Assembly (NCBI RefSeq): GCF_013201545.1
Contig: NZ_CP053746.1
Coordinates: forward strand, 2,445,001 to 2,509,000
Origin: Pseudomonas graminis
GTDB taxonomy: Bacteria > Pseudomonadota > Gammaproteobacteria > Pseudomonadales > Pseudomonadaceae
Length of the DNA: 64,000 bases
Direction: 5' to 3'
Shown one piece after another: positions 27,655 through 39,133 of this stretch. The translations under genes were made by a program, and so were the position numbers. The notes beneath the pieces are model-generated. The model made no database searches and was not told the DNA's origin. It saw nothing but the letters and a program-made list of their open reading frames with translations. The first letter of the stretch is position 1. Every line of letters starts with the position of its first letter.

Positions 27655-27720
27655 TTTCGGCTTGCCAGTGTTGAAACTGTTGGGTAACATCTGCGCCCAC
27701 TTTGACCGACGAGGTACAGC

Positions 27721-28867
<1,147 letters not shown>

Positions 28868-28911
28868 TAACGGATTCGCAGCTGTTTTTGGGGCTGCAAA
28901 AGAGTTGTAAT

Positions 28912-28997
28912 GCCGAGGTGGTGGAATTGGTAGACACGCAACCTTGAGGTGGTTGTGCCCATAGGGTGTAGGGGTTCGAGTCCCCTTCTCGGTACCA
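28912..28997 (+). tRNA. tRNA-Leu (anticodon GAG)
   Basis: 86 nt including an encoded CCA. Acceptor stem GCCGAGG pairs with the 3' side ending CTCGGTA-CCA (two wobble pairs). The anticodon arm CAACC-TTGAGGT-GGTTG gives anticodon GAG, reading CUC and CUU. The long variable arm and the T-loop GGTTCGAGTCC are typical of class II tRNA-Leu. Confidence 0.97.
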
Positions 28998-29002
28998 ATT
29001 AA

Positions 29003-29032
29003 CAAGAAAGCCCGCAGTAGCGGGCTTTCTTG
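29003..29032 (+). terminator. Terminator after tRNA-Leu
   Basis: CAAGAAAGCCCGC-AGTA-GCGGGCTTTCTTG, a perfect 13-bp stem just after the tRNA. It likely ends the tpiA-secG-tRNA transcript. Confidence 0.9.
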
Positions 29033-29049
29033 TAGGTGGATGTGTCGGA

Positions 29050-29078
29050 TTGACCCAAATTTGGATCGGTCGTATACT
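29050..29078 (+). promoter_or_regulatory. Sigma-70 promoter of tRNA-fMet
   Basis: TTGACC, 17 bp, TATACT. Both boxes match sigma-70 at five of six positions, and the -10 box ends 16 bp before the mature tRNA. Confidence 0.85.
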
Positions 29079-29094
29079 TCCGCCCCAGCTTTGT

Positions 29095-29171
<77 letters not shown>

Positions 29172-29181
29172 GTTTTAGCGG

Positions 29182-29203
29182 AGCCCCTTTTCAGGGGCTT
29201 TTT
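29182..29203 (+). terminator. Terminator after tRNA-fMet
   Basis: AGCCCC-TTTTCA-GGGGCT followed by five Ts, 10 bp after the tRNA and about 95 bp before rimP. It implies separate transcription, or partial read-through, for rimP-nusA. Confidence 0.85.
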
Positions 29204-29298
29204 GTTAGCTGGACACTTTATGACGCCGCTTTTCGCCGGCGTTTTCATGATTGGGCTTTTGCCCATTTTTTATTTGCAGCATGCACGAGGGGGTTCAG

Positions 29299-29757
29299 GT
29301 GTCGAGCAAGCTAGAAGAGTTGCAGGCCTTGTTGGCCCCGGTGGTCGTGGCCCTAGGCTATGAATGCTGGGGTATCGAGTATTCGTCTCAAGGGCGTCAC
29401 TCGATGTTGCGCGTCTATATCGATAAAGAAGGCGGCGTGTTGGTGGACGATTGCGCGATCGTCAGCCGTCAGATCAGCGGTATTCTGGATGTGGAAGATC
29501 CGATCAGCTCCGAATACACGCTCGAAGTTTCCTCTCCAGGCATGGAACGCCCACTGTTCACGATTGAGCAGTTTGCCGAGTTTGCCGGGGCACAAGTGAA
29601 GATAAAGCTGCGTTCGCCGTTTGAAGGTCGACGCAACTTTCAAGGCCTTCTCCGCGGGGTGGAGGAGCAGGACGTCGTGGTTCAGGTTGAAGATCACGAG
29701 TTTCTGTTGCCGATCGATCTGATCGACAAAGCCAACATTATTCCCACGTTTGACTAA
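29299..29757 (+). CDS. rimP: Ribosome maturation factor RimP
   Basis: 152 residues. Conserved segments [34 protein letters not shown] and [13 protein letters not shown]. RimP is needed for 30S assembly. I chose GTG at 29299 ([11 protein letters not shown] follows) because GAGGGGG lies about 5 bases upstream and the length then equals other pseudomonad RimP proteins. An ATG at 29281 would add six residues without a ribosome site. It leads the rimP-nusA-infB-rbfA-truB-rpsO-pnp block. Confidence 0.95.
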   Translation: MSSKLEELQALLAPVVVALGYECWGIEYSSQGRHSMLRVYIDKEGGVLVDDCAIVSRQISGILDVEDPISSEYTLEVSSPGMERPLFTIEQFAEFAGAQVKIKLRSPFEGRRNFQGLLRGVEEQDVVVQVEDHEFLLPIDLIDKANIIPTFD

Positions 29758-29816
29758 GACGTGCCAGATACAGCGGATCCCGCGGATCCAATGGCTTGCG
29801 AAAGGCGAGGCGTACG

Positions 29817-31298
29817 ATGAGCAAAGAAGTATTGCTGGTTGTTGAATCGGTATCCAATGAAAAAGGCGTACCGGCCGATGTGATTTTTGAAGCGCTTGAG
29901 ATAGCTCTGGCCACGGCCACCAAGAAGCGTTTTGAAGATGAAGTAGACCTGCGTGTCGAGATTAATCGTCAAACAGGTGCCTATGAGACTTTCCGTCGCT
30001 GGACCGTCGTCGAAGAAGACGACCTCGACGACCCGGCTATCGAAACGTGGCCGAGCAAAGTTGCCCTGACGCACCCGGGCGCCAACGTTGGCGACGTAGT
30101 AGAAGAAAAGATCGATTCCATCGAGTTCGGCCGCATCGCCGCGCAAACTGCCAAGCAAGTCATTGTGCAGAAAGTTCGCGAAGCTGAGCGAGCTCAAGTC
30201 GTGGACGCCTACCGTGAGCGTCTGGGCGAAATCATTTCCGGCACTGTTAAAAAAGTTACACGTGACAATGTCATCGTCGACCTTGGTAACAATGCCGAAG
30301 CTCTGCTGGCGCGTGAAGACATCATTTCGCGGGAGACTTTCCGCGTGGGTGTCCGCGTCCGTGCATTGCTCAAAGAGATCCGCACCGAAAACCGCGGCCC
30401 TCAGTTGATCCTGTCGCGTACCGCGCCGGAAATGCTGATCGAGCTGTTCCGGATTGAAGTTCCGGAAATCGCCGAAGGACTCATTGAGGTGATGGCTGCC
30501 TCCCGTGATCCTGGTTCGCGTGCAAAGATCGCAGTTCGCTCCAAGGACAAACGCATTGACCCGCAAGGCGCGTGCATCGGCATGCGTGGTTCTCGCGTGC
30601 AGGCTGTTTCCGGCGAGTTGGGCGGCGAACGTGTGGATATCGTGCTTTGGGACGATAACCCGGCGCAGTTCGTCATCAACGCCATGTCGCCTGCCGAAGT
30701 GGCAGCGATCATCGTTGATGAAGATGCCCACGCCATGGACATCGCTGTAGGCGCAGACAACCTCGCCCAGGCGATTGGCCGTGGTGGCCAGAACGTGCGT
30801 CTGGCCAGTCAGCTGACTGGCTGGACCCTTAACGTGATGACCGAATCGGACATCCAGGCCAAGCAGCAAGCGGAAACCGGCGACATCCTGCGCAACTTTA
30901 TCGACGAGCTGGAAGTCGATGAGGATCTCGCTCAGGTTCTGGTAGACGAAGGCTTCACCAGCCTGGAAGAGATTGCCTACGTACCGTTGGAAGAAATGCT
31001 CAACATCGACGGCTTTGACGAAGACACCGTCAACGAGCTTCGCGCTCGTGCCAAGGATCGTTTGTTGACTAAAGCCATCGCTACTGAGGAAAAGCTGGCA
31101 GACGCCCATCCGGCCGAAGACCTGCTCTCGCTTGAGGGTATGGACAAGGATTTGGCGATGGAACTGGCGGTGCGCGGCGTAATTACCCGCGAAGACCTGG
31201 CCGAGCAGTCTATTGACGATCTGCTCGACATCGACGGCATTGACGATGATCGTGCCGGCAAGTTGATCATGGCCGCCCGAGCCCATTGGTTCGAGTAA
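29817..31298 (+). CDS. nusA: Transcription termination/antitermination protein NusA
   Basis: 493 residues. N-terminal RNA polymerase-binding domain (1-125), S1 domain (about 135-200), KH1 and KH2 (about 230-345, with [15 protein letters not shown] and [13 protein letters not shown]), and two acidic C-terminal repeats (about 365-490) that bind alphaN or autoinhibit, as in E. coli. ATG at 29817 follows AAAGGCGAGG. It acts at pauses, termination and rRNA antitermination. infB follows after 27 bp. Confidence 0.97.
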   Translation: MSKEVLLVVESVSNEKGVPADVIFEALEIALATATKKRFEDEVDLRVEINRQTGAYETFRRWTVVEEDDLDDPAIETWPSKVALTHPGANVGDVVEEKIDSIEFGRIAAQTAKQVIVQKVREAERAQVVDAYRERLGEIISGTVKKVTRDNVIVDLGNNAEALLAREDIISRETFRVGVRVRALLKEIRTENRGPQLILSRTAPEMLIELFRIEVPEIAEGLIEVMAASRDPGSRAKIAVRSKDKRIDPQGACIGMRGSRVQAVSGELGGERVDIVLWDDNPAQFVINAMSPAEVAAIIVDEDAHAMDIAVGADNLAQAIGRGGQNVRLASQLTGWTLNVMTESDIQAKQQAETGDILRNFIDELEVDEDLAQVLVDEGFTSLEEIAYVPLEEMLNIDGFDEDTVNELRARAKDRLLTKAIATEEKLADAHPAEDLLSLEGMDKDLAMELAVRGVITREDLAEQSIDDLLDIDGIDDDRAGKLIMAARAHWFE

Positions 31299-31325
31299 GT
31301 AGATGCGGCCTGAGGAGAGAAGTGC

Positions 31326-33854
31326 ATGACGCAAGTCACGGTGAAAGAACTGGCCAAGACGGTCGACACACCGGTAGAGCGCCTGTTACAGCAGATGCGT
31401 GAGGCAGGTTTGCCGCACAACGCCGCCGAACAAGTTGTGACCGATATCGAAAAGCAAGCCCTGTTGACGCACCTGAAAAGCGGTCACAAGGCCAAGGTGG
31501 AAGAACCGCGCAAGATCACTTTGCAGCGCAAGACCACCAGTACCCTTCGCGTTGCTGGCAGCAAAAGCATCAGCGTTGAAGTACGTAAAAAGAAAGTCTT
31601 TGTTCAGCGCAGCCCGGAAGAAATCGAAGCCGAACGCAAGCGCGAGCTGGACGAACGTCGTGCGGTAGAAAACGCCGCTCGTCAAAAGGCTGAAGAAGAA
31701 TCCCGCCAGCGTGCCGAAGAAGAAGCGCGCCGTCAGCCTTCGTCGGGTGCCCCCGCTGCCGAGGCTGTTGCAGCGCCGGCACCGGCTCCGCAAGCTGCCG
31801 AGCCAGCTCGGGAGGCTCCGGCTGCGGCACCTGCTGCACCTGTCGCCGATCGCAAGAAAGACGAACAGCGTCGCCCTGACAAACCACGCAACGACGATAA
31901 CAATCGTCGCAGCGGCGGCGGTGGTGACGGCGATCGCAAGAACGCCCCGCATCGCGCATCGGTCAAGGAAAAGGCGCCAACGCCACGCGTTGCTCCTCGT
32001 ACTACCGACGAAGAAAGCGATGGCTTCCGTCGCGGCGGTCGCGGCAAGGCCAAGCTGAAGAAGCGTAATGCTCACGGTTTCCAGAGCCCTACCGGTCCTC
32101 TGGTTCGTGAAGTGAAGATCGGCGAAACCATCAGCGTGGGCGATCTCGCTCAGCAGATGTCGGTCAAAGCTGCCGAGATCATCAAGTTCATGTTCAAGCT
32201 GGGTACTCCGGCCACCATCAACCAGGTTCTGGATCAGGAGACTGCCCAGCTGGTCGCTGAAGAACTGGGCCACAAAGTGACCCTGGTCAGCGACACCGCG
32301 CTGGAAGATTCCCTGGCCGAGTCCCTGAAGTTTGAAGGTGAGACGTTCTCCCGTGCGCCGGTTGTAACGGTCATGGGTCACGTTGACCACGGTAAAACTT
32401 CGCTGCTCGACTACATCCGACGCGCCAAGGTGGCTGCTGGCGAAGCCGGTGGTATCACCCAGCACATCGGTGCATACCACGTAGAAACCGAGCGTGGCAT
32501 GGTGACGTTCCTCGATACCCCGGGTCACGCTGCGTTTACCGCAATGCGTGCCCGTGGTGCCAAGGCAACCGACATCGTGATTCTGGTTGTCGCTGCAGAC
32601 GACGGCGTGATGCCGCAGACCATCGAAGCCGTGCAACACGCCAAGGCTGCCGGTGTTCCGCTGGTCGTAGCCGTTAACAAAATCGACAAACCGGGCGCCG
32701 ACCTGGACCGTATCCGCAGTGAGCTGTCCGTTCACGGCGTAACGTCCGAAGAGTGGGGCGGCGAGACACCTTTCGTCTCGGTCTCCGCGAAGATGGGTAC
32801 CGGCGTGGACGAGCTGCTTGAAGCCGTTCTGCTGCAGGCCGAAGTTCTGGAATTGATGGCAACGCCGTCGGCTCCGGGTCGTGGTGTTGTGGTTGAATCG
32901 CGTCTGGACAAGGGCCGTGGCCCGGTTGCCACTGTTCTGGTTCAGGACGGTACGCTGCGTCAGGGCGACATGGTTCTGGTTGGCTCCAACTACGGTCGCG
33001 TTCGGGCAATGCTCGACGAGAACGGCAAGCCAATCAAGGAAGCCGGTCCGTCGATCCCTGTCGAGATTCTCGGCCTGGATGGTACGCCGGACGCTGGCGA
33101 CGAGATGAGCGTTGTTGCCGACGAGAAGAAAGCCCGTGAAGTGGCTCTGTTCCGTCAAGGCAAGTTCCGCGAAGTCAAGCTGGCCCGTGCTCACGCCGGC
33201 AAGCTGGAAAACATCTTCGAGAACATGGGTCAGGAAGAGAAGAAGACGCTCAACATCGTCCTCAAATCCGATGTCCGTGGTTCTCTGGAAGCGTTGCAGG
33301 GTGCCTTGAATGGCCTGGGTAACGACGAAGTGCAAGTGCGTGTAGTGGGCGGCGGTGTCGGTGGTATCACCGAAAGCGACGCCAACCTGGCACTGGCCTC
33401 CAACGCTGTACTGTTCGGCTTCAACGTGCGTGCCGATGCTGGCGCGCGCAAGATCGTCGAGCAGGAAGGTCTGGATATGCGTTACTACAACGTCATCTAC
33501 GACATCATCGAAGACGTCAAGAAGGCCCTCACCGGTATGCTTGGCAGTGACGTTCGGGAGAATATCCTGGGTATCGCTGAAGTCCGCGACGTGTTCCGCT
33601 CGCCGAAATTCGGCGCGATCGCCGGTTGCATGGTCATCGAAGGCGTTGTCTTCCGTAACCGTCCAATCCGTGTACTGCGTGAAGACATCGTTATCTTCGA
33701 AGGCGAGCTGGAATCCCTGCGCCGCTTCAAGGATGACGCTTCCGAAGTACGTGCCGGCATGGAATGCGGTATCGGCGTCAAGAGCTACAACGACGTCAAG
33801 GTCGGTGACAAGATCGAAGTCTTCGAGAAGGTCCAAGTGGCTCGCAGCCTCTAA
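31326..33854 (+). CDS. infB: Translation initiation factor IF-2
   Basis: 842 residues. Two N-terminal IF2_N modules ([19 protein letters not shown] at the start and a second near 265-315) are joined by a charged, Ala/Pro- and Arg-rich linker. The GTPase domain begins with G1 GHVDHGKT at 351-358, has DTPGH (G3) and NKID (G4), and is followed by the beta-barrel and C-terminal fMet-tRNA-binding domains. It places initiator tRNA on the 30S subunit. A GC-rich hairpin lies between it and rbfA. Confidence 0.97.
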   Translation: MTQVTVKELAKTVDTPVERLLQQMREAGLPHNAAEQVVTDIEKQALLTHLKSGHKAKVEEPRKITLQRKTTSTLRVAGSKSISVEVRKKKVFVQRSPEEIEAERKRELDERRAVENAARQKAEEESRQRAEEEARRQPSSGAPAAEAVAAPAPAPQAAEPAREAPAAAPAAPVADRKKDEQRRPDKPRNDDNNRRSGGGGDGDRKNAPHRASVKEKAPTPRVAPRTTDEESDGFRRGGRGKAKLKKRNAHGFQSPTGPLVREVKIGETISVGDLAQQMSVKAAEIIKFMFKLGTPATINQVLDQETAQLVAEELGHKVTLVSDTALEDSLAESLKFEGETFSRAPVVTVMGHVDHGKTSLLDYIRRAKVAAGEAGGITQHIGAYHVETERGMVTFLDTPGHAAFTAMRARGAKATDIVILVVAADDGVMPQTIEAVQHAKAAGVPLVVAVNKIDKPGADLDRIRSELSVHGVTSEEWGGETPFVSVSAKMGTGVDELLEAVLLQAEVLELMATPSAPGRGVVVESRLDKGRGPVATVLVQDGTLRQGDMVLVGSNYGRVRAMLDENGKPIKEAGPSIPVEILGLDGTPDAGDEMSVVADEKKAREVALFRQGKFREVKLARAHAGKLENIFENMGQEEKKTLNIVLKSDVRGSLEALQGALNGLGNDEVQVRVVGGGVGGITESDANLALASNAVLFGFNVRADAGARKIVEQEGLDMRYYNVIYDIIEDVKKALTGMLGSDVRENILGIAEVRDVFRSPKFGAIAGCMVIEGVVFRNRPIRVLREDIVIFEGELESLRRFKDDASEVRAGMECGIGVKSYNDVKVGDKIEVFEKVQVARSL

Positions 33855-33924
33855 ATCGCGAGCTTCAGGAGTCGTGGCTTGCGCCGCATGAAAATGCCAG
33901 GCGTCGGTCATGGACTCTAAACGC

Positions 33925-33958
33925 AACGCCCGGTCCGGCTCTCGCCAGGCCGGGCGTT
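33925..33958 (+). terminator. Hairpin between infB and rbfA, partial terminator
   Basis: AACGCCCGG and CCGGGCGTT form a 9-bp stem with a 16-base loop, followed by only TTTGCC. It may reduce read-through into rbfA rather than stop it, since infB-rbfA are usually one operon. Confidence 0.5.
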
Positions 33959-34015
33959 TGCCGCTTTCAGACCACATGGCTTTTGCCATGGGTCAGCAGT
34001 GACAGGTAACAAGAC

Positions 34016-34417
34016 ATGGCAAAAGAATACAGCCGTACCCAACGTATCGGCGATCAGATGCAGCGTGAGCTGGCACAGCTGATCCGTCGTGAAATCAAAG
34101 ACCCCCGCGTGGGTTTGGTCACCATCACCGCCGTCGACGTCAGCCGTGATGTCGGTCACGCGAAAATCTTCATGACCGTGATGGGTCAGGACAGCGCCGA
34201 AGAGATCGCGCAGTCGATCAAAGTGCTCAACGCCGCTGCAGGCTTCCTGCGTATGCAACTGGCGCGTGAGATGAAGCTGCGCAGCGTTCCGCAGCTGCAT
34301 TTCCATTACGACGAAAGCGTTGCCCGTGGCGCGCACTTGTCGGCCTTGATCGAGCGTGCCGTGGCTGAAGATGGTCAGCACCAAGCCGCACCCAAGCAAG
34401 ACGGTCCGGAGGAATAA
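34016..34417 (+). CDS. rbfA: 30S ribosome-binding factor RbfA
   Basis: 133 residues with a KH-type RbfA domain ([27 protein letters not shown], and [11 protein letters not shown]). It binds immature 30S subunits and helps 16S rRNA 5'-end maturation and cold adaptation. ATG at 34016. truB starts 3 bp after the stop, so translation is coupled. Confidence 0.96.
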   Translation: MAKEYSRTQRIGDQMQRELAQLIRREIKDPRVGLVTITAVDVSRDVGHAKIFMTVMGQDSAEEIAQSIKVLNAAAGFLRMQLAREMKLRSVPQLHFHYDESVARGAHLSALIERAVAEDGQHQAAPKQDGPEE

Positions 34418-34420
34418 GGC

Positions 34421-35338
34421 GTGGCTCAGGTCAAGCGTATTCGCCGTAACGTCAGCGGGATCATCCTGCTCGACAAGCCGCTGGGCTTCACGTCCAACGC
34501 CGCGCTACAAAAAGTGCGCTGGTTGCTCAACGCAGAAAAAGCCGGCCACACCGGCAGTCTTGATCCGCTGGCGACCGGCGTTCTGCCGCTGTGCTTCGGT
34601 GAGGCGACAAAGTTTTCGCAGTACCTGCTCGACTCCGACAAGGGTTATGAAACCCTGATGCAGCTCGGCAAGACCACCACCACGGCCGACGCCGAGGGTG
34701 AGGTTCTGCAAACGCGGCCTGTGACCGTTGGTCGCTCGGATATCGAAGCAGTGCTTCCGGCATTTCGCGGGGATATCAGTCAGATACCGCCGATGTACTC
34801 CGCCCTCAAGCGGGACGGTCAGCCGTTATACAAGCTGGCCCGGGCTGGGGAAGTGGTGGAGCGCGAACCGCGTTCTGTTACTATTGCGCGCCTGGAATTA
34901 TTGGCGTGTGAAGGTGAGACCGCTCGTTTGGCTGTCGACTGCACCAAAGGCACCTATATTCGTACGCTTGTGGAAGATATCGGTGAGAAGCTGGGCTGCG
35001 GTGCATACGTCGCTCAGTTGCGTCGCACCCAGGCCGGCCCTTTCACGCTGGCCCAGACGGTAACGCTGGAAGAGCTGGAAGCGGTGCATGCCGAAGGCGG
35101 TAATGAGGCGGTCGATCGCTTCCTGATGCCATCGGACAGCGGGTTGCTGGATTGGCCGTTGTTGCAGTTCTCGGAGCACAGTTCGTTTTACTGGTTGCAT
35201 GGTCAGCCAGTCAGAGCCCCCGACGCGCCGAAGTTTGGCATGGTGCGGGTGCAGGATCATGAAGGACGCTTCATCGGGATCGGTGAAGTGAGTGAGGACG
35301 GGCGCATTGCGCCGCGTCGACTGATTCGGTCAGAGTGA
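34421..35338 (+). CDS. truB: tRNA pseudouridine-55 synthase TruB
   Basis: 305 residues. Catalytic Asp48 in [12 protein letters not shown], with the supporting segments KGYET and [15 protein letters not shown] and a small C-terminal PUA-like domain. It makes pseudouridine 55 in the T-loop of all elongator tRNAs. Start GTG at 34421 follows GGAGGAATAAGGC directly after rbfA. rpsO follows after 152 bp, behind its own leader. Confidence 0.96.
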   Translation: MAQVKRIRRNVSGIILLDKPLGFTSNAALQKVRWLLNAEKAGHTGSLDPLATGVLPLCFGEATKFSQYLLDSDKGYETLMQLGKTTTTADAEGEVLQTRPVTVGRSDIEAVLPAFRGDISQIPPMYSALKRDGQPLYKLARAGEVVEREPRSVTIARLELLACEGETARLAVDCTKGTYIRTLVEDIGEKLGCGAYVAQLRRTQAGPFTLAQTVTLEELEAVHAEGGNEAVDRFLMPSDSGLLDWPLLQFSEHSSFYWLHGQPVRAPDAPKFGMVRVQDHEGRFIGIGEVSEDGRIAPRRLIRSE

Positions 35339-35421
35339 CCGGACCCGTCGCGGCAGGGTGTCCTGGCACGGCGGTACGAGGGTGGCTGTTAACAGGCATG
35401 GTCACTCCTCACATTTAAATA

Positions 35422-35437
35422 CGAGAGTCAGCTCTCG
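35422..35437 (+). promoter_or_regulatory. Leader hairpin before rpsO
   Basis: CGAGAG-TCAG-CTCTCG, a perfect 6-bp stem ending 53 bp before the rpsO ATG, next to an AT-rich stretch that may be a promoter -10 region. S15 autoregulates through its leader in E. coli; whether this hairpin takes part is unknown. Confidence 0.4.
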
Positions 35438-35490
35438 GCCTGTTGAAGCCGTCTCCCAGGAGCGGTTTCTTGATAAAAAGGAATGCCCAA

Positions 35491-35760
35491 ATGGCACTCA
35501 GCGTTGAAGATAAAGCTCAGATCGTAACCGACTACCAGCAAGCTGTTGGTGATACTGGTTCGCCAGAAGTGCAAGTTGCACTGCTGACCGCCAACATCAA
35601 CAAACTGCAAGGCCACTTCAAGGCCAACGGTAAGGATCACCACTCCCGTCGTGGTTTGATCCGTATGGTAAACCAGCGTCGCAAGTTGCTGGATTACCTG
35701 AAAGGTAAGGACGTTAGCCGTTACAGCGCCCTGATCGGTCGTCTGGGTCTGCGTCGCTAA
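35491..35760 (+). CDS. rpsO: 30S ribosomal protein S15
   Basis: 89 residues, the standard S15 length; the signature [21 protein letters not shown] and the 16S-binding segment [21 protein letters not shown] are present. Start ATG at 35491 ([12 protein letters not shown]), preceded by AAAAGGA; the longer open frame from 35443 is leader sequence. It binds the central domain of 16S rRNA. rpsO-pnp order is conserved, with a structured 172-bp gap between. Confidence 0.98.
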   Translation: MALSVEDKAQIVTDYQQAVGDTGSPEVQVALLTANINKLQGHFKANGKDHHSRRGLIRMVNQRRKLLDYLKGKDVSRYSALIGRLGLRR

Positions 35761-35772
35761 TAACGACTCGGA

Positions 35773-35837
35773 TAGAGGTTGGTTGTTCGTCATGCTCCGC
35801 TGGTTTTACCAGTGGGCTGGCGGGCTCCCAGCCTCTA
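35773..35837 (+). promoter_or_regulatory. Long stem-loop in the rpsO-pnp gap
   Basis: TAGAGGTTGG pairs with CCAGCCTCTA (one G-T pair) around a branched interior that includes CTGG-TTTTA-CCAG. The position matches the RNase III-cleaved hairpin upstream of E. coli pnp, through which PNPase autoregulates. It has no T-tract, so a simple terminator is unlikely. Confidence 0.55.
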
Positions 35838-35932
35838 GTTGTATCTGGGCTGCCGAAGGGTCCGATTCCCCTCGCTGCCCAAGAATTCGCAAGAAACCAG
35901 TTCCCCAAGAGCCACAAAGAAGGTAGGAAACC

Positions 35933-38038
35933 GTGAACCCGGTAATCAAGAAATTTCAATTCGGTCAATCGACCGTAACCCTCGAGACTGGCCGCATTGC
36001 CCGTCAAGCCTCTGGTGCTGTATTGGTCACCGTTGACGACGACGTCACCGTTCTCGTGACTGTGGTCGGCGCCAAGCATGCAGACGCGAGCAAAGGCTTT
36101 TTCCCTCTTTCCGTTCACTACCAGGAAAAGACCTACGCCGCTGGCAAGATCCCTGGTGGTTTCTTCAAGCGTGAAGGCCGTCCTTCCGAAAAAGAAACAC
36201 TGACCTCGCGTTTGATCGACCGTCCGATCCGCCCACTGTTTCCGGAAGGCTTCATGAACGAAGTGCAGGTTGTCTGCACTGTCGTCTCCACCAGCAAGAA
36301 AACCGATCCGGACGTCGCTGCGATGATCGGTACGTCCGCTGCCCTGGCAATCTCCGGCATTCCGTTCGACGGCCCGATCGGTGCCGCGCGCGTTGCTTTC
36401 CACGAGAGCACCGGCTACCTGCTGAACCCGACTTACGAGCAACTGAAAGCATCGAGCCTGGACATGGTCGTTGCCGGTACCGAAGAAGCGGTACTGATGG
36501 TTGAATCGGAAGCCAAAGAACTGACCGAAGACCAGATGCTGGGCGCTGTGCTGTTCGCCCACGACGAATTCCAGTCGGTTATCAAGGCCGTCAAAGAGCT
36601 GGCCGCCGAAGCTGCCAATCCAACCTGGAATTGGGCGCCGAAAGCCGAAGCCACTGAACTGCTGGGCGCCATCCGCTCCGAGTTCGGCGCAGCGATCTCC
36701 GAGGCCTACACCATCACCGTCAAGGCCGATCGTTATGCTCGCCTGGGTGAGCTGAAGGATCAGATCGTTGCCAAGCTGGCTGTTGAAGACGGCAGCCCGT
36801 CCGCAAGTGAAGTGAAAGCAGCCTTCGGCGAAATCGAATACCGCACCGTTCGCGAGAACATCGTCAACGGCAAGCCGCGTATCGATGGTCGCGACACCAA
36901 GACTGTGCGTCCGCTGAACATCGAAGTCGGCGTTCTGCCGAAGACTCACGGTTCTGCACTGTTCACCCGTGGCGAGACTCAGGCGCTGGTCGTGGCCACC
37001 CTGGGTACTGCGCGTGACGCTCAGTTGCTCGACACCCTCGAAGGCGAGAAAAAAGACCCGTTCATGCTGCACTACAACTTCCCTCCGTTCTCGGTGGGCG
37101 AGTGTGGTCGCATGGGTGGCGCAGGTCGTCGTGAAATCGGTCACGGCCGTCTGGCCCGCCGTTCGGTTCAGGCCATGCTGCCTGCTGCCGACGTATTCCC
37201 GTACACCATTCGTGTCGTATCGGAAATCACCGAGTCCAACGGTTCCAGCTCCATGGCTTCGGTCTGTGGTGCTTCGCTGGCCCTGATGGACGCTGGTGTT
37301 CCGATGAAGGCGCCGGTTGCCGGTATCGCCATGGGTCTGGTTAAAGAAGGCGAGAAGTTCGCCATCCTGACCGACATCCTGGGTGACGAAGACCACCTGG
37401 GCGACATGGACTTCAAAGTGGCCGGTACCGCCAAAGGTGTGACCGCGCTGCAGATGGACATCAAGATCAAGGGCATCACCGAAGAGATCATGGAGATCGC
37501 TTTGGGTCAGGCGCTGGAAGCGCGTCTGAACATCCTGGGTCAGATGAACACCATCATCGGTCAGTCGCGCACCGAGCTGTCGGAAAACGCGCCGACCATG
37601 ATCGCGATGAAGATCGACACCGACAAGATCCGTGACGTGATCGGCAAAGGCGGCGCGACCATCCGTGCCATCTGCGAAGAGACCAAAGCGTCGATCGATA
37701 TCGAAGACGACGGCTCGATCAAGATCTTCGGCGAAACCAAGGAAGCGGCTGAAGCTGCACGTCAGCGCGTTCTGGGTATTACCGCTGAAGCCGAGATCGG
37801 CAAGATCTACGTTGGCAAGGTCGAGCGCATTGTCGACTTCGGCGCGTTCGTCAACATCCTGCCGGGCAAAGACGGTCTGGTGCACATCTCCATGTTGAGC
37901 GACGCTCGCGTTGAGAAAGTCACCGACATCTTGAAAGAAGGTCAGGAAGTCGAAGTGCTGGTACTGGACGTGGATAACCGCGGCCGCATCAAGCTGTCGA
38001 TCAAAGACGTCGCAGCTGCCAAGGCGTCGGGGGTTTAA
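35933..38038 (+). CDS. pnp: Polyribonucleotide nucleotidyltransferase (PNPase)
   Basis: 701 residues. Two RNase PH domains (about 10-145 and 310-540, the second catalytic, with FPPFSVGE and GRREIGHG), a linking helical domain, then KH ([15 protein letters not shown]) and S1 ([19 protein letters not shown]) RNA-binding domains. It degrades RNA phosphorolytically from the 3' end. Start GTG at 35933, after GAAGGTAGG. A strong terminator follows. Confidence 0.97.
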   Translation: MNPVIKKFQFGQSTVTLETGRIARQASGAVLVTVDDDVTVLVTVVGAKHADASKGFFPLSVHYQEKTYAAGKIPGGFFKREGRPSEKETLTSRLIDRPIRPLFPEGFMNEVQVVCTVVSTSKKTDPDVAAMIGTSAALAISGIPFDGPIGAARVAFHESTGYLLNPTYEQLKASSLDMVVAGTEEAVLMVESEAKELTEDQMLGAVLFAHDEFQSVIKAVKELAAEAANPTWNWAPKAEATELLGAIRSEFGAAISEAYTITVKADRYARLGELKDQIVAKLAVEDGSPSASEVKAAFGEIEYRTVRENIVNGKPRIDGRDTKTVRPLNIEVGVLPKTHGSALFTRGETQALVVATLGTARDAQLLDTLEGEKKDPFMLHYNFPPFSVGECGRMGGAGRREIGHGRLARRSVQAMLPAADVFPYTIRVVSEITESNGSSSMASVCGASLALMDAGVPMKAPVAGIAMGLVKEGEKFAILTDILGDEDHLGDMDFKVAGTAKGVTALQMDIKIKGITEEIMEIALGQALEARLNILGQMNTIIGQSRTELSENAPTMIAMKIDTDKIRDVIGKGGATIRAICEETKASIDIEDDGSIKIFGETKEAAEAARQRVLGITAEAEIGKIYVGKVERIVDFGAFVNILPGKDGLVHISMLSDARVEKVTDILKEGQEVEVLVLDVDNRGRIKLSIKDVAAAKASGV

Positions 38039-38060
38039 ACCCTCTCTCCTGTAGCTGATA

Positions 38061-38087
38061 AAAAGAGCCCTTCGGGGCTCTTTTTTT
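38061..38087 (+). terminator. pnp terminator
   Basis: AAAAGAGCCC-TTCG-GGGCTCTTTT, a 10-bp stem with TTCG loop and a run of seven Ts, 22 bp after the pnp stop. Confidence 0.95.
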
Positions 38088-38250
38088 CGAATGCAATTAA
38101 TGGCTTAGAAACGAAAACCAGACTACGGCGGCTCGTCAGAACATGCATCTTGCAAGTGGAACTTTCTTAAAGCGGGCAATCTGCACGACAGCTGCGGATC
38201 CATGAAAATATAAGTCGTTGATTAATAACGAATATCTCTGTGAGCGCGGG

Positions 38251-38267
38251 TTGGCACAGCGCTTGCG
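38251..38267 (+). promoter_or_regulatory. Sigma-54 (RpoN) promoter of the BON-domain gene
   Basis: TTGGCACAGCGCTTGCG. The GG (-24) and GC (-12) doublets are separated by exactly 10 bases, as sigma-54 requires, and TGGCAC and TTGC match the consensus boxes. Transcription would start about 55 bp before the ATG at 38333. The activator site is not evident. Confidence 0.82.
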
Positions 38268-38332
38268 ATATACCAGTAACCCTGCAGCCAACCAGATTGG
38301 CGCAGATTCTGAGAAAAACAGGAGTTACCCGT

Positions 38333-38683
38333 ATGAAGAAGTTCGCTATTGCTGCTGCTACCGCCACTGCTCTGACTCTGACTATGGCTAACGTAGCCAT
38401 GGCTCAGACCTCTGCTCAAGCGCCAATGACTGTAGCTGCAAACGAAGTTGCCAAAACCAAAGAGGCTACCTCTGACACCTGGATCACCACCAAGGTCAAA
38501 GCTGACCTGGTAACCGAAAAAGGCATTCCAGGCTCCGACATCAAGGTTGAGACTAACAAAGGCGTGGTTTCCCTGTCGTCGACTGTTGCTGTGACTGAAG
38601 CACAGAAAACAACTGCTGTAGCCATCACCAAGAAAATCAAAGGCGTCAAGGCTGTTTCGGCTGATGGCCTGAAAGCTGAGTAA
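38333..38683 (+). CDS. Periplasmic BON-domain protein (OsmY-like)
   Basis: 116 residues. A Sec signal peptide (MKKFAIAAATATALTLTMANVAMA) is followed by one BON domain (about 48-114; DTWITTKVKADL, IKVETNKGVVSLSSTV, VKGVKAVSADGL type segments). BON domains bind membranes or phospholipids, and OsmY-like proteins respond to osmotic or envelope stress; the precise role is unknown. It sits alone between two terminators behind a sigma-54 promoter. ATG at 38333 follows CAGGAG. Confidence 0.9.
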   Translation: MKKFAIAAATATALTLTMANVAMAQTSAQAPMTVAANEVAKTKEATSDTWITTKVKADLVTEKGIPGSDIKVETNKGVVSLSSTVAVTEAQKTTAVAITKKIKGVKAVSADGLKAE

Positions 38684-39133
38684 TTCCACTCGGTAGAACA
38701 TGCGGAACCATCGGCTGACAGTGGGAAAGTCGTCAGCTGACTGATTCGCGGTTCATCCGAAGGCCACAGTGATGTGGTCATCAGAAGCCCCGGCGCTCGC
38801 GTCGGGGCTTTTTTGTGCGCATATTTCCGCGCGTCTTCCAGCCTGCTCCGCTAGCTCGGGAGCATCTCACGTAGGCTCGGCACTCGCGGTGCGTTACGCT
38901 ACAGCGCGACTTCCTATCCAAATGAGAGGATGAAATCCACCTGTTCGGAATGATCGAGTTCTGATGAGCACATTACTTGCATATCACGCAGCCCCTTGTG
39001 GATTCGGTGTAGAAATTACCCGCAGGCTCAATGCCTTGATCTGCCGTCATCAACTACAGTCTGGTGCGAAGCACTGTTCACCCCGCTGCCTTGCATCGGC
39101 CCAGGCCTGAAACTCTTTTGCTGTGAGAAGTAA
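38684..39133. other. Gap between the BON gene and the signalling pair
   Basis: 450 bp. Besides the terminator at 38785-38814 there is a short GC hairpin at 38849-38869 (TGCTCC/GGAGCA). The rest, 38870-39133, must hold the promoter of the response regulator gene, but I see no clear boxes and no supported ORF. Confidence 0.5.
38785..38814 (+). terminator. Terminator after the BON-domain gene
   Basis: AAGCCCCG and CGGGGCTT around a 10-base loop, followed by Ts, about 100 bp after the stop codon. Confidence 0.85.

Noticed and set aside
31386..33989. 867-codon open frame antisense to infB
   Set aside because: Shadow of infB with no family resemblance and no start context.
35714..37885. 723-codon open frame antisense to pnp
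   Set aside because: Covers rpsO-pnp in antisense, low-complexity composition, no motif.
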